IMG/VR virus record: IMGVR_UViG_3300045454_000140
Span: 1-43,071 of that record
Reading direction: 5' to 3' (one strand)
Length of the DNA: 43,071 nucleotides
From: a virus
How positions within the stretch are numbered: position 1 is the stretch's first letter; every line of letters begins with the position of its first letter. The translations under genes and the position numbers were made by a program. Of this stretch, positions 7,854 to 16,678 are shown in pieces. The notes under the pieces are model-generated. The model did no database searches and was not told the origin of the DNA. It was given only the letters and a program-made list of their open reading frames with translations.

Positions 7854-8444
7854 ATGACCTATTTTGATTTCAATTCCGCTTCCGAACAATCTTCCTTCGA
7901 CCTGATTCCGAAGGGCACCCTGGTGAAGGTGCGCATGACCGTCCGCCCCGGCGGATTCGATGATCCATCGCAAGGCTGGACCGGTGGTTACGCCACCCGC
8001 AATACCAGTACCGGTTCCGTCTATTTGAACTGCGAATTCGTGGTCATGGAGGGTGAATTCGCCCGCCGCAAGATGTGGTCGCTGATTGGTCTCTACAGCC
8101 CCAAGGGCGAAGAGTGGACCAACATGGGCCGTACCTTCATCAAGGCCATCCTGAACTCGGCGCGTGGCGTGCATCCGGGTGACAGCAGCCCGGCCGCCCA
8201 GAATGCCCGCCGCATCAGTGGGTTCGTGGATCTCGATGGCATTGAGTTCCTGGGCAAGGTCGACTGGGAGAAGGATCAGCACGGTCAGGACAAGAGTGTC
8301 ATCAAGGCCGCCATCACTCCCGATCACAAGGATTACGCGGCTTTCATGGGCGGGGTGCGACCGGTTGCGACGGCCAGCCCCGCTGCGCCGACACAAGCCC
8401 CGGGGCGTGGCCCGGTGTCCGGACGTCCCAGTTGGGCGCAGTAA
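7854..8444 (+). CDS. DUF669 protein, ssDNA-binding-protein-like
   Basis: 196-aa protein of the DUF669 type: an N-terminal beta-rich OB-like part (LIPKGTLVKVRMTVRPGG, VYLNCEFVVMEGEFARRKMWSLIGLYS) and a disordered Pro/Gly tail ending in SWAQ. DUF669 proteins sit next to Sak4-type ATPases and are thought to replace SSB in phage recombination. AGGAG precedes the ATG. It lies between the ATPase and helicase genes in one operon. Confidence 0.75.
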   Translation: MTYFDFNSASEQSSFDLIPKGTLVKVRMTVRPGGFDDPSQGWTGGYATRNTSTGSVYLNCEFVVMEGEFARRKMWSLIGLYSPKGEEWTNMGRTFIKAILNSARGVHPGDSSPAAQNARRISGFVDLDGIEFLGKVDWEKDQHGQDKSVIKAAITPDHKDYAAFMGGVRPVATASPAAPTQAPGRGPVSGRPSWAQ

Positions 8445-8459
8445 GGAAGGAGCCTCGAC

Positions 8460-10157
8460 ATGATTCTCCGTCCTCGCCAATCCCTACTCGTCGAGCGCTC
8501 GTTGTCCGCGCTCGGCGATCATGGCAACACGCTTGCCGTCGCGCCGACCGGTTCCGGCAAGACGGTCATGCTTTCAGCACTGACCGGCCGTCTGTTGTCT
8601 GACCCGGATGCCAAGGCCTGCATCCTGGCCCACCGCACTGAACTGACCGGACAAAATCGGGCCAAGTTTGGGCGGGTCAATCCCGGCATGAGCACGACCG
8701 TGTACGACGCCAATGAGAAGTCCTGGTCGGGTCGTGCCACCTTCGCGATGGTGCAGACCCTGTCACGGCAGGCCCATCTGGACCAGATGCCGACGCTCGA
8801 TCTGCTGGTGATTGACGAGGCGCATCATTCGGCCTCGCCGACCTATCGCGCCGTAATCGATCGGGCACAGCAGAAGAATCCGAAGATGTTCCTTGCCGGC
8901 TTTACCGCAACCCCGAACAGGGGTGACGGCAAGGGACTTCGCGAGGTATTCAGCAACGTCGCCGATCAGATCACCCTCGGGGAGATGATCGCTGCCGGGC
9001 ATCTGGTGCCGCCACGCACCTTCGTGATCGATGTCGGTGCTCAGGAAGCCTTGTCCAAGGTCAGGCGTACCGCCGATGACTTCGATATGGTCGAAGTCGC
9101 CGCCATTCTCAACAAGGCGGTGATCAACGAATCCGTGGTCGGGCACTGGAAAGCCAAGGCTGCTGGTCGCAAGACCATCGTGTTCTGTTCCACGTTGGCG
9201 CATGCCGACAATGTCTGCCAGGCATTCAATGCGGCCGGCGTGAATGCACTGGTGGTCAGTGGGGGCCTGCCTGATGCAGAACGGAAGTCGCGCCTCGCCG
9301 CTTACGAGTCGGGGTCCGTGCAGGTACTGGTCAACGTCGCTGTCCTGACCGAAGGGTACGACTACACCCCGACCAGTTGCGTGATTCTTCTACGTCTGAG
9401 TTCGTTTAAGTCAACGCTGATCCAGATGGTCGGCCGTGGATTGCGCACCGTCGATCCCGAGGAATTCCCCGGCGTGATCAAGACGGACTGCATCGTTCTC
9501 GACTTCGGTACCGCGACGCTGATGCATGGCTGCCTTGAGCAGGATGTCGATCTCGACGGCAAGCAGAAGTCCGAAGACGGTGCGAAGAAATCCTGCCCGG
9601 AATGCAATGCCGAAGTGCCTGTTGCCACCCAAGAGTGCCCCATTTGCGGGTTCACTTGGCCACTCGACGTAAGCGAGGTCGTCGAACTGGCCGGCGCGGC
9701 CAGGCAGCCACTCTCCGATTTCGTCATGAGCGAAATCGATCTACTCAAGCGTTCAAACTTCCGCTGGTGTGACCTGTTTGGCAGTGACGATGCGTTGATG
9801 GCCACCGGGTTTCATGCCTGGAGCGGCATCTTCTTCCTGAACGGGCGCTGGTACGCCGTCGGTGGCGGCAAAGACATGCTGACCCACTTGTTGGCTGTCG
9901 GGGAACGCACGGTCTGCATGGCCAAGGCCGACGACTGGATGAATGAGCATGAGTCCGCCGACTCTGCGCATAAGAGCCGGCGCTGGCTGAATGAGCCACC
10001 CACGGCGAAGCAATTGCAGTACCTGCCGGAATCCATGCGTGCCGACTATGGCATGACCCGCTACCAGGCATCCGCCTTACTCTCATTTCAGTTCAACAAG
10101 TCGGTCATCAATCGCCTGGTGCAAGCGGCTAACCAGGAATACCGGGAGGCGGCGTGA
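8460..10157 (+). CDS. DEAD/DEAH-box SF2 helicase with C-terminal zinc ribbon
   Basis: 565-aa superfamily 2 helicase (SSL2/RadD-like). Walker A APTGSGKT is at residues 28-35. DEAH appears in LLVIDEAHHS, motif III-like in FTATPNR, motif V around VLTEGYDYT and motif VI in QMVGRGLR. After the helicase core come two CxxC pairs, CPECN and CPICGF (about residues 378-400), forming a zinc ribbon. A ~150-residue C-terminal region follows. It should unwind or remodel branched DNA during phage replication. Its stop overlaps the GTG start of the next gene (GTGA). Confidence 0.9.
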   Translation: MILRPRQSLLVERSLSALGDHGNTLAVAPTGSGKTVMLSALTGRLLSDPDAKACILAHRTELTGQNRAKFGRVNPGMSTTVYDANEKSWSGRATFAMVQTLSRQAHLDQMPTLDLLVIDEAHHSASPTYRAVIDRAQQKNPKMFLAGFTATPNRGDGKGLREVFSNVADQITLGEMIAAGHLVPPRTFVIDVGAQEALSKVRRTADDFDMVEVAAILNKAVINESVVGHWKAKAAGRKTIVFCSTLAHADNVCQAFNAAGVNALVVSGGLPDAERKSRLAAYESGSVQVLVNVAVLTEGYDYTPTSCVILLRLSSFKSTLIQMVGRGLRTVDPEEFPGVIKTDCIVLDFGTATLMHGCLEQDVDLDGKQKSEDGAKKSCPECNAEVPVATQECPICGFTWPLDVSEVVELAGAARQPLSDFVMSEIDLLKRSNFRWCDLFGSDDALMATGFHAWSGIFFLNGRWYAVGGGKDMLTHLLAVGERTVCMAKADDWMNEHESADSAHKSRRWLNEPPTAKQLQYLPESMRADYGMTRYQASALLSFQFNKSVINRLVQAANQEYREAA

Positions 10158-10576
10158 CATGCGCAATCTGTTCCCGACAAGCCAGGGGGTTCGGCTGGTT
10201 CAACGCCAACTTGCCCCGTCACGACCCTCGACGCTATTCGGATCGATGGGTGTTTTGCTCCATGCGTTGCCTGGACGCGTTTTCCAAACTGATGAACCGG
10301 ACGGAGGGACGCATGGTTGATCCGTCTGAAATGGAAATGGCCGCCATGCACGCCTGTCTGGCCCCGCTCGGGGAGTACGTCGGCAGCATCGGCATGGACC
10401 GCCCCCTGGCTGACTACAGCCGCGACGAGGTGCTGACCCTGATCGATGTGGTGGTGACAGCCTATCAGGCGCGGATGCTCGATGAGCACGAGCGCATCGC
10501 GGCCAAGGATCGTGCATTCCTGGAGGGGCGTCTGGCACGCCCGGCTGTCCCTGCGGGGAAAGGAGTGGCATTTTGA
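10154..10576 (+). CDS. Small zinc-binding phage protein (DUF6511-like)
   Basis: 140-aa protein with a likely zinc site: Cys3-x2-Cys6 and Cys35-x3-Cys39 (FCSMRC), then a helical C-terminal part. The pattern resembles DUF6511 phage proteins, an attribution made from memory only. The start is GTG, overlapping the helicase stop. It ends in TGATG coupling to the nuclease gene. No function is known. Confidence 0.65.
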   Translation: MTCAICSRQARGFGWFNANLPRHDPRRYSDRWVFCSMRCLDAFSKLMNRTEGRMVDPSEMEMAAMHACLAPLGEYVGSIGMDRPLADYSRDEVLTLIDVVVTAYQARMLDEHERIAAKDRAFLEGRLARPAVPAGKGVAF

Positions 10577-11331
10577 TGCTCGACTTCAATCATCGTCCGA
10601 AATTCCACGAGCAGGTCTGTGAACACATAGATGCGGCACTGGTCGCCGAACGCGCGCAGCAAGCTGCACGCCGTTATCTCGGTGGCTCGCGTTTGGGTGT
10701 CGAGTGCATCCGAGCCCTTCAATACGAGTACCGCCAGATCCCCGTCGATCCGGGTCGTGACTTCCCTGGTCGCGTGTTGCGCATTTTCGAGGTGGGGCAT
10801 GTCCTGGAAGATTTGGCGATCCGCTGGCTTCGACAGGCCGGCTTCGAGATCTATACCCGGCGCAGAGATGGTGGCCAATTCGGATTCGCGGTTGCCAATG
10901 GTCGTATCCAGGGGCACGTCGACGGGATTATCGCCAATGCACCGCCTTCACTGGGCTTGTCCTTTCCGATGCTGTGGGAGTGCAAAACCATGAATGACAA
11001 GCAGTGGCGAGACACCGTCAAGCGGGGTGTCGTTGTCACCAAGCCCATCTATGCCGGCCAAATCGCTACCTATCAAGCCTACATGGAACCATCGATTCCG
11101 GGGATTTCCGATAACCCGGCGCTGTTTACGGCCATCAACAAGGACACGCAGGAACTGTGGTTTGAGTGTGTGCCCTTCGATGCCGGGCTCGCCCAACGTT
11201 TGTCAGATCGTGCGGTGCAGGTCATTCAGGCCACCGAGGCGGGCGAAACGCTGCCACGCGGTTCAGTATCACCGACCTTTTTCACCTGTAAGGCTTGCGC
11301 CTGGCAAGACCAGTGCTGGACTTCCGCATGA
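10576..11331 (+). CDS. Cas4-like PD-(D/E)XK exonuclease
   Basis: 251-aa nuclease with a PD-(D/E)XK core: GHVDGII supplies the Asp, LWECKTMN gives the E-x-K pair, and QIATYQAYM is the typical following helix. C-terminal cysteines (FFTCKACAWQDQCW) together with an earlier Cys near residue 45 resemble the Fe-S cluster ligands of Cas4/AddB-type nucleases. With the Sak4 and DUF669 genes it probably resects DNA ends for recombination. The ATG at 10576 is coupled to the upstream stop (TGATG). There is no cas1/cas2 or repeat array, so this is a phage recombination nuclease and not part of a CRISPR system. Confidence 0.82.
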   Translation: MLDFNHRPKFHEQVCEHIDAALVAERAQQAARRYLGGSRLGVECIRALQYEYRQIPVDPGRDFPGRVLRIFEVGHVLEDLAIRWLRQAGFEIYTRRRDGGQFGFAVANGRIQGHVDGIIANAPPSLGLSFPMLWECKTMNDKQWRDTVKRGVVVTKPIYAGQIATYQAYMEPSIPGISDNPALFTAINKDTQELWFECVPFDAGLAQRLSDRAVQVIQATEAGETLPRGSVSPTFFTCKACAWQDQCWTSA

Positions 11332-13520
11332 CGGCAACGATTGATCTTTGGCGCGACTTCAACTCAGCCCCGGAGCCACGCGCAGATTTTGTCGACGATA
11401 TCGATGCAATTCGGGCCGCGTTGCTCGACCGGGTGGAGGCAGTACTGCTGTATCTCTATCCCCAAGGGCGCATTCGCGGTGCGAAATTCTATGTCGGCGA
11501 TGTGGATGGCAGCCCTGGCAAAAGTCTCGTCGTGGAGTTGAGTGGGACTCGGAGCGGCCTCTGGACGGACTTTGCAACGGGCGATGGCGGCGACTTGATC
11601 GATCTATGGGCCCGCGCCCAGGGTCGGACGGCGCAGCAGGATTTTCCGCAATTGATCGATGAGATCCGGCAATGGCTTGGCTTTGTCACACCACCACATC
11701 ATCAAGCACGCGGACTGCATCGGGCCATTGCGCTGGACGAACTCGGCCCGTACACCGCAAAGTGGGACTATCAGAGCGCGGAGGGCGAACTCATTGCCTG
11801 TGTGTATCGCTTCGATCCGGAGCCCGGGTGCAAGGAATTTCGGCCATGGGATGTTCGGGCGCGCATGTGGCGGGCACCCGATCCACGTCCCCTATATAAC
11901 CAGCCCGCTATTCGCCAAGCCTCGACGGTCATTCTTGTTGAGGGTGAGAAATGTGCCGAAGCGCTGATCACCATCGGCGTCGTTGCGACGACCGCCATGA
12001 ACGGTGCGCGCGCTCCGATCGACAAGACCAACTGGTCACCCCTAGCCGGGAAACACGTCGCCATCTGGCCCGACCGTGACATTCCGGGGTGGGACTATGC
12101 CGAGAGCGCTGCCCGGGCCTGCGTGGCTGCCGGTTGTGCCTCAGTCGCGATATTGGAGCCCCCCACCGAAAAACCGGAGAAATGGGACGCGGCCGATGCC
12201 GTGGCGGAAGGCTTCGACTGCCATGCATTTATCGCCAGCGGCGAACGGCTGGTTATTAAAGCGGCACCTCTTGGCTTGCCGACTTTCACTCTCGGACAAC
12301 TCCTGGATGACGATTCGCCACTCCCGGATGATCTTGTTTCCCCTCGGGTGCTGACACCGGGCGGTCTGCTGGTTTTCGGAGGCGCCCCCAAGGTGGGCAA
12401 GAGCGACTTTCTGCTGTCTTGGCTCGCGCATATGGCCGCCGGCGCCTCGTTTCTCGGGATGTCGCCTTCTCGGCCACTGCGAATCTTCTACATGCAGGCC
12501 GAGGTGCAGTACCACTATCTGCGGGAGCGAGTAAAAGAGATTCGCTTGCTGGCCAGTCGGATCGATATCGCTCGGGACAATTTCGTCGCCACGCCCCAAC
12601 TGCATCTGGTTCTCGACGATGATGGCCTGAATCAAATCATCCCGGCAATCGCCAACGCCTTCAATGGGGAACTGCCCGACATCATTGCCATTGACCCGAT
12701 CCGTAATGTGTTCGATGGCGGCGATGCCGGTGGCGAGAACGATAACGGGGCCATGTTGTTCTTCCTGTCACAGCGGGTCGAACGCATTCGGCGCGAGATC
12801 AATCCTGATGCCGGTGTGATTCTGGCGCATCACACCCGAAAGCTGGGCAAGAAGCAGTTTGAGGAAGATCCGTTTCAGGCGCTGGCCGGTGCAGGCAGTC
12901 TTCGCGGCTACTACTCGAGCGGAATGCTGCTCTACCGTCCTGATGAGATGCGTACAACCCGGCAGCTGATCTTCGAGTTGCGCAATGGACCGGGTATCCC
13001 CCAAAAGCATGTCGACAAGATTCACGGTGAATGGCGTGAGGTCGATGCCAACGAACGTCTCGTCATGCAGGATTACGGCGAGAAACTCGATGCCGAGCGT
13101 CGTCGCAAACGGGATGTGATCCTGCAGATCCTCTTTGAAGAGGGACTTCAGGGCCATTGCTACACCGCTAACCAGTTTGCCGAAAAGTTCGAGGGAAAAG
13201 CCGGTCTGGGCGGGGAGCGAACCATTCGTGACCGAATTTCGGCACTGGCCACGCAAGGCTACATCAAGCACTTCCGCAACGCGGCGGACTACAAGTTGTC
13301 GCCACCACGCACCAAGTTCGGCTACATGTGCGTAGAAGGCATGTTGCTGCGCATGCCAGATGGCGAACCGGATATAGATACCGGCGAAGTGCCAAGGAAG
13401 GAAGTCCGTGTCCTGCCCACCCACTTCAAATGCCCCCAATCGGGAGCCGCCTTGCCGGTGGAGAACCCCGAGGTGTGGGTGTACCTCGATGACTCAATTC
13501 ATTCCCAGGAGTCCGCATGA
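11328..13520 (+). CDS. Primase-helicase (Toprim plus RepA/AAA_25-type ATPase)
   Basis: 730-aa replication protein. The N-terminal third is primase-like, with a Toprim segment TVILVEGEKCAEAL near residue 200 and HVAIWPDRDIPGWDYA as the metal-binding DxD. The C-terminal part is a RecA-fold helicase with Walker A GGAPKVGKS (residues 351-359), Walker B DIIAIDPIRN (about 450), and ILAHHTRK. The last ~130 residues look like a winged-helix tail (TANQFAEKFEGKAGLGGERTIRDRISALATQGYI). It should prime and unwind phage DNA at the origin. The ATG at 11328 is coupled to the nuclease stop. Confidence 0.88.
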   Translation: MTATIDLWRDFNSAPEPRADFVDDIDAIRAALLDRVEAVLLYLYPQGRIRGAKFYVGDVDGSPGKSLVVELSGTRSGLWTDFATGDGGDLIDLWARAQGRTAQQDFPQLIDEIRQWLGFVTPPHHQARGLHRAIALDELGPYTAKWDYQSAEGELIACVYRFDPEPGCKEFRPWDVRARMWRAPDPRPLYNQPAIRQASTVILVEGEKCAEALITIGVVATTAMNGARAPIDKTNWSPLAGKHVAIWPDRDIPGWDYAESAARACVAAGCASVAILEPPTEKPEKWDAADAVAEGFDCHAFIASGERLVIKAAPLGLPTFTLGQLLDDDSPLPDDLVSPRVLTPGGLLVFGGAPKVGKSDFLLSWLAHMAAGASFLGMSPSRPLRIFYMQAEVQYHYLRERVKEIRLLASRIDIARDNFVATPQLHLVLDDDGLNQIIPAIANAFNGELPDIIAIDPIRNVFDGGDAGGENDNGAMLFFLSQRVERIRREINPDAGVILAHHTRKLGKKQFEEDPFQALAGAGSLRGYYSSGMLLYRPDEMRTTRQLIFELRNGPGIPQKHVDKIHGEWREVDANERLVMQDYGEKLDAERRRKRDVILQILFEEGLQGHCYTANQFAEKFEGKAGLGGERTIRDRISALATQGYIKHFRNAADYKLSPPRTKFGYMCVEGMLLRMPDGEPDIDTGEVPRKEVRVLPTHFKCPQSGAALPVENPEVWVYLDDSIHSQESA

Positions 13521-14293
13521 GCGCGCAACAGCAAGTTGGCAAAACCGTTGCCAACCTCCCTCCTTATTCGATCGAAGTTGGCAAGTTGGCAAATGCCTGC
13601 CAACTTGAATCCCAAGCAGATCAATCGATTATCGAATTGTCGGCAAATTGGCAGATTGGCAACCCTGCCAACTTGCCAACTTCCGCAAACCCGCATGAAC
13701 ACGAGGTTTCTGAAGATTCTCCAGTTGGAGAAATCTCCCCCTCCTACTTCGTAGGAGAGGGACACAGTGGTCCCTCTGACCTACGTGGAGGGGATGCCGG
13801 TCGATCGCTGATGGTTGATGGGGCCGGATTGTTCAGCACGATCTTCGCTCTGGACCTCGGCACGCATACCGGGTGGGCGATCCAACTCCGAGATGGCCAA
13901 ATCATCAGCGATACCGAGAACTTCAAGCCACAGCGCTTCGAAGGGGGCGGCATGCGCTACTTGCGATTCAAGCGGTGGCTCACTGAGGTCAAGCAGAGCA
14001 GCGATGGCATCGATGCTGTCTACTTCGAGGAAGTGCGCAAGCATGTGGGGGTCGATGCAGCTCACGCCTACGGCGGCTTTCTTGCCACGCTCACGGCGTG
14101 GTGCGAACACCACCAGATTCCCTACCAAGGCGTTCCGGTCGGCACGATCAAAAAACACGCCACTGGTAAAGGCAATGCCAGCAAGGACGAGATGATCGCC
14201 GCAGCCAGGAACCGTGGCCATAGCCCTGGTGATGACAATGAGGCCGATGCGCTGTCGTTGCTGCACTGGGCTATCGAGACGCAGGAGATGTGA
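13517..14293 (+). CDS. RuvC-like Holliday-junction resolvase with repeat-encoded N-terminal extension
   Basis: 258-aa protein. Residues ~107-250 form a RuvC-type RNase H fold: IFALDLGTHTGWAI (first Asp), AVYFEEVRKH (Glu) and GDDNEADALSLL (final acidic pair). It should cut branched recombination or replication intermediates before packaging. The first ~100 residues are unlike the family; they are encoded by an array of TTGGCA repeats and two hairpins and translate into VGKLANAC/ANLPTSAN-like low-complexity sequence. AGGAG and ATGA coupling to the primase gene favour 13517 as the real start. An ATG at 13811 would give the bare domain but lacks a good SD. Confidence 0.82.
   Translation: MSAQQQVGKTVANLPPYSIEVGKLANACQLESQADQSIIELSANWQIGNPANLPTSANPHEHEVSEDSPVGEISPSYFVGEGHSGPSDLRGGDAGRSLMVDGAGLFSTIFALDLGTHTGWAIQLRDGQIISDTENFKPQRFEGGGMRYLRFKRWLTEVKQSSDGIDAVYFEEVRKHVGVDAAHAYGGFLATLTAWCEHHQIPYQGVPVGTIKKHATGKGNASKDEMIAAARNRGHSPGDDNEADALSLLHWAIETQEM
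13533..13682 (+). repeat. Iteron-like array of AAGTTGGCA in direct and inverted copies
   Basis: Copies of (A)AGTTGGCA(A) start at 13533, 13575, 13583, and as variants at 13645 and 13653. Inverted copies lie at 13547, 13598, 13666 and 13674. Neighbouring copies in each tandem pair are exactly 8 bp apart, and inverted copies face the direct ones. This density within 150 bp, directly behind the primase-helicase gene, fits an origin or an operator cluster inside a coding region. Confidence 0.7.
13741..13777 (+). other. Two adjacent perfect hairpins
   Basis: CTCCTAC-TTC-GTAGGAG (13741-13757) is immediately followed by AGAGGGAC-acagtg-GTCCCTCT (13756-13777). They lie just downstream of the iteron-like array and inside the N-terminal extension of the RuvC-like gene. 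There is no U tract, so they are not terminators. Confidence 0.6.
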
Positions 14294-14294
14294 G

Positions 14295-14495
14295 ATGAAG
14301 GTACCGAACATCCCCTATCGCTGCCCGCTCGGTCGCGTTCAGTCGCGTGACGATCCAGAGGTCATCAAACAGCAGGGTTGGAGAGATCAGCACATTCTGG
14401 TGGTCGCTGAGAACGATGACCGCCTGGATTTCATTGAACGTGAATTCGTCCGGCAACTGGGCGAACGTCTGTATGGGGAGAAGCGCCGTGGTTGA
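14295..14495 (+). CDS. Small phage hypothetical protein
   Basis: 66-aa protein, not recognised, beginning MKVPNIPYRCPLGRVQ. It has an AGGAG SD and lies one base after the RuvC-like stop. The sequence includes HILVVAENDDRLDFIEREFVRQLGERLYG, a strand plus helix. The next gene's GTG overlaps its end by 8 nt. It is part of the late segment of the replication operon. Confidence 0.65.
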   Translation: MKVPNIPYRCPLGRVQSRDDPEVIKQQGWRDQHILVVAENDDRLDFIEREFVRQLGERLYGEKRRG

Positions 14496-14895
14496 GTGGA
14501 CAATTGAAGATGTGGCAGCACGTTTTGCAGAAGCAGCTGAAACCAGTCGGCGGCTACCCAGGGTCACTGTCCAGGGCTACTTCAACGTGTGGCCTGCCTT
14601 TGCCAGAGATGCATGGGAAGCCTACCCGGACAACGAGCACGTCTATCGTCCGTTACCTCCGACACCCCAAGCAATCGAACGGATGCTGGAGACGATGCGA
14701 TGGGTGATCTGGCTTGAGGAGGATGACCGTCACCTGGTATGGATGCGTGCCAAGGACATCGACTGGAAGATCATTGCCCGGCGATTGGCATGCCACCGGT
14801 CAACGGCATGGCGGGCATGGCAAAGGGCTTTGACTACCGTCGCTAACCAACTGAACTACGAATCCAATAGCAGCCTGTCTCGCGTGCGGCACTGA
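14488..14895 (+). CDS. DUF6362-like HTH protein
   Basis: 135-aa protein with a C-terminal helix-turn-helix signature: LVWMRAKDIDWKIIARRLACHRSTAWRAWQRAL. The N-terminal part (WTIEDVAARFAEAAETSRRLP...) and overall layout match phage DUF6362 proteins, named from memory. The start is GTG at 14488 with GGGAG 8 nt upstream. As the last gene of the replication operon it may be a late regulator, which is inference. Confidence 0.68.
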   Translation: MVEWTIEDVAARFAEAAETSRRLPRVTVQGYFNVWPAFARDAWEAYPDNEHVYRPLPPTPQAIERMLETMRWVIWLEEDDRHLVWMRAKDIDWKIIARRLACHRSTAWRAWQRALTTVANQLNYESNSSLSRVRH

Positions 14896-15040
14896 AACTA
14901 CGTGAAATCGATGGTTCTTACCAATCAGTGCGAAATCACGAGGCTGAACGCGGGATTTGCCAGCATTTAGGGCTGCAACATTTTCTGGAAATCTTGCTAC
15001 CATTCCTGCTAATGTCACACGCAAGGTCTGACACACACGC

Positions 15041-15064
15041 AAGGCCACAGGAAACTGTGGCCTT
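15041..15064. terminator. Strong hairpin, possible terminator of the replication operon
   Basis: AAGGCCACAG and CTGTGGCCTT form a perfect 10-bp stem closed by a GAAA tetraloop. There is no long U tract, so termination is uncertain; it may instead protect the RNA 3' end. Confidence 0.5.
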
Positions 15065-15183
15065 CGTCGCTTCTGAAAGTGATCTTGCCGGCTGGCTGAA
15101 AAATTCGACGGGTCCTTCCTGGCCAAAAAGCCATGCGGGGGGCGCGAGCCCGGCATTTCGCTACCGTCTGACCACAAATTGAG

Positions 15184-15226
15184 GTTACCAGTTACCACCC
15201 TGGTTACCACCTGAACCGAGTTACCA
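15184..15226 (+). repeat. Four GTTACCA repeats
   Basis: GTTACCA occurs at 15184, 15191, 15203 and 15220, three copies extended to GTTACCACC. The spacings are 7, 12 and 17 bp. They lie directly upstream of the terminator and methyltransferase pair and are possible protein-binding sites. Confidence 0.5.
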
Positions 15227-15237
15227 CCCCATTGACG

Positions 15238-15260
15238 ACCCGCCCCTGTGGCGGGTTTTT
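15238..15260 (+). terminator. Intrinsic terminator just before the first methyltransferase
   Basis: ACCCGCC, 5-nt loop, GGCGGGT, then a run of T. It ends 8 nt before the ATG of the methyltransferase, so it may act as an attenuator as well as ending upstream transcription. Confidence 0.75.
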
Positions 15261-15268
15261 GCATTCCA

Positions 15269-16678
15269 ATGACCGAACAACTGCGCGTCGAGTATCGCAA
15301 GATCGAGACGCTGATCCCTTTCGCCCGCAATCCGCGCACGCATTCCGATGCGCAGATTGCCAAGCTGGCCTCCAGCATCGTCGAGTTTGGCTGGACACAG
15401 CCCATTCTCGTCGACGGCGCCAACGGCATTATTGCCGGCCATGGCCGGCTGGCGGCGGCGCGCAAGCTGGATCTGCTGGAAGTGCCAGTGATTGAACTCG
15501 GCCACCTCTCGTCAGCACAGAAACGGGCCTACGTGATCGCCGACAACCGTCTGGCACTCGATGCCGGATGGGACGAGGAACTGCTCTCGCTGGAATTGGC
15601 TGAGTTGTCCGAGTCCGGTTACGACCTGACCATGACCGGCTTCTCCAACGAGGAGATTGAGGAACTACTGGTCGGTGCCGAGCAGGCATTACAGAACGAG
15701 TCCTCGCCCGACACCGAAGAGGATGCCGCCGACGATGTACCGGAGGCGCCATCGAACCCGGTATCGCGTCCAGGCGATGTCTGGCAGATCGGCGCGCATC
15801 GCGTCATCTGTGGCGATGCCACCGATCCGGTCGTGGTCCGAACCCTGATGGCTGGCGAGCAAGCCGCTCTGTGCTTCACCTCGCCGCCCTACGGCAACCA
15901 GCGGGACTATACGAACACCATCATTGATTGGGATGCCCTGATGCGGGGTGTCTTCGCCAACCTGCCGATGGCCGCGAACGGCCAGGTGCTGGTCAATCTC
16001 GGATTGATTCACCGCGAGCAGGAAGTCATCCCCTACTGGGACGGCTGGCTCGACTGGATGCGTACTCAGGGTTGGCGGCGCTTCGCCTGGTATGTCTGGG
16101 ACCAGGGGCCGGGATTGCCCGGCGACTGGAATGGCCGGCTAGCCCCTTCGTTCGAATTCGTCTTTCACTTCAACAGGAAGGACTCCGAAGCGCGCCGCCC
16201 GAACAAGTTCGTGCCCTGCATCTATGCCGGGCGTGACACCCATCTGCGTGGCGACGGCACCAGCGCCGGTGGCATGCGCAATAAGGATGGCAGCAAGACC
16301 GCCTGGAACCATGTCGGCCAGGTCACGCAGGAGACCAAGATTCCGGATTCCGTCATCCGCATCATGCGGCACAAGGGCAAGATCGGTCAGGACATCGACC
16401 ACCCGGCCGTGTTCCCGGTGGCGCTGCCCCAGTTCGTTCTGGAGTCCTACACAGATGCCGGCGAAATCGTCTTTGAACCGTTCTGCGGTTCGGGCACGAC
16501 CTTGCTGGCCGCCGAGCGCACCGGCAGAAAGGTACGCGCCACCGAGATCGCGCCGGAGTATGTGGACGTCACCGTGAAGCGCTTCCAGCAAAACTTTCCC
16601 GAGGTGCCGGTCACGCTGGCAGCAACGGGTCAGACCTTCGATGCCGTGGCCCGTGAGCGTCTGGGAGGTGCGGCATGA
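15269..16678 (+). CDS. ParB-domain/DNA methyltransferase fusion (TSPPY type)
   Basis: 469-aa fusion. Residues ~5-115 are a ParB/Srx-like N-terminal domain (KIETLIPFARNPRTHS..., GIIAGHGRLAAARKL, VIADNRLALDAGW). The methyltransferase part has motif IV TSPPY at 204-208 before the SAM-binding motif FEPFCGSGTT at 402-411, the beta-class order. TSPPY is common in N4-cytosine enzymes, though N6-adenine activity cannot be excluded. I start at the ATG at 15269 because the ParB domain begins there. No SD is visible and a terminator lies just upstream, so expression may be unusual. It probably modifies phage DNA against host restriction. Confidence 0.87.
   Translation: MTEQLRVEYRKIETLIPFARNPRTHSDAQIAKLASSIVEFGWTQPILVDGANGIIAGHGRLAAARKLDLLEVPVIELGHLSSAQKRAYVIADNRLALDAGWDEELLSLELAELSESGYDLTMTGFSNEEIEELLVGAEQALQNESSPDTEEDAADDVPEAPSNPVSRPGDVWQIGAHRVICGDATDPVVVRTLMAGEQAALCFTSPPYGNQRDYTNTIIDWDALMRGVFANLPMAANGQVLVNLGLIHREQEVIPYWDGWLDWMRTQGWRRFAWYVWDQGPGLPGDWNGRLAPSFEFVFHFNRKDSEARRPNKFVPCIYAGRDTHLRGDGTSAGGMRNKDGSKTAWNHVGQVTQETKIPDSVIRIMRHKGKIGQDIDHPAVFPVALPQFVLESYTDAGEIVFEPFCGSGTTLLAAERTGRKVRATEIAPEYVDVTVKRFQQNFPEVPVTLAATGQTFDAVARERLGGAA

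Larger units (their letters stand above)
14896..15268. other. 373-bp non-coding interval with hairpin, repeats and terminator
   Basis: No convincing gene here. It holds a strong hairpin (15041-15064), four GTTACCA repeats (15184-15226) and an intrinsic terminator (15238-15260) that ends 8 nt before the first methyltransferase. The rest shows nothing recognisable. Confidence 0.6.

Noticed and set aside
13533-13682. CRISPR-like array
   Set aside because: Repeat units are only 9-10 bp, in both orientations, with 8-bp tandem spacing; no spacers and no cas1/cas2. The Cas4-like nuclease at 10576 is a phage recombination nuclease.
14928-15182. Possible small gene in the interval before the methyltransferases
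   Set aside because: No SD, low-complexity translation, and it crosses a perfect hairpin.
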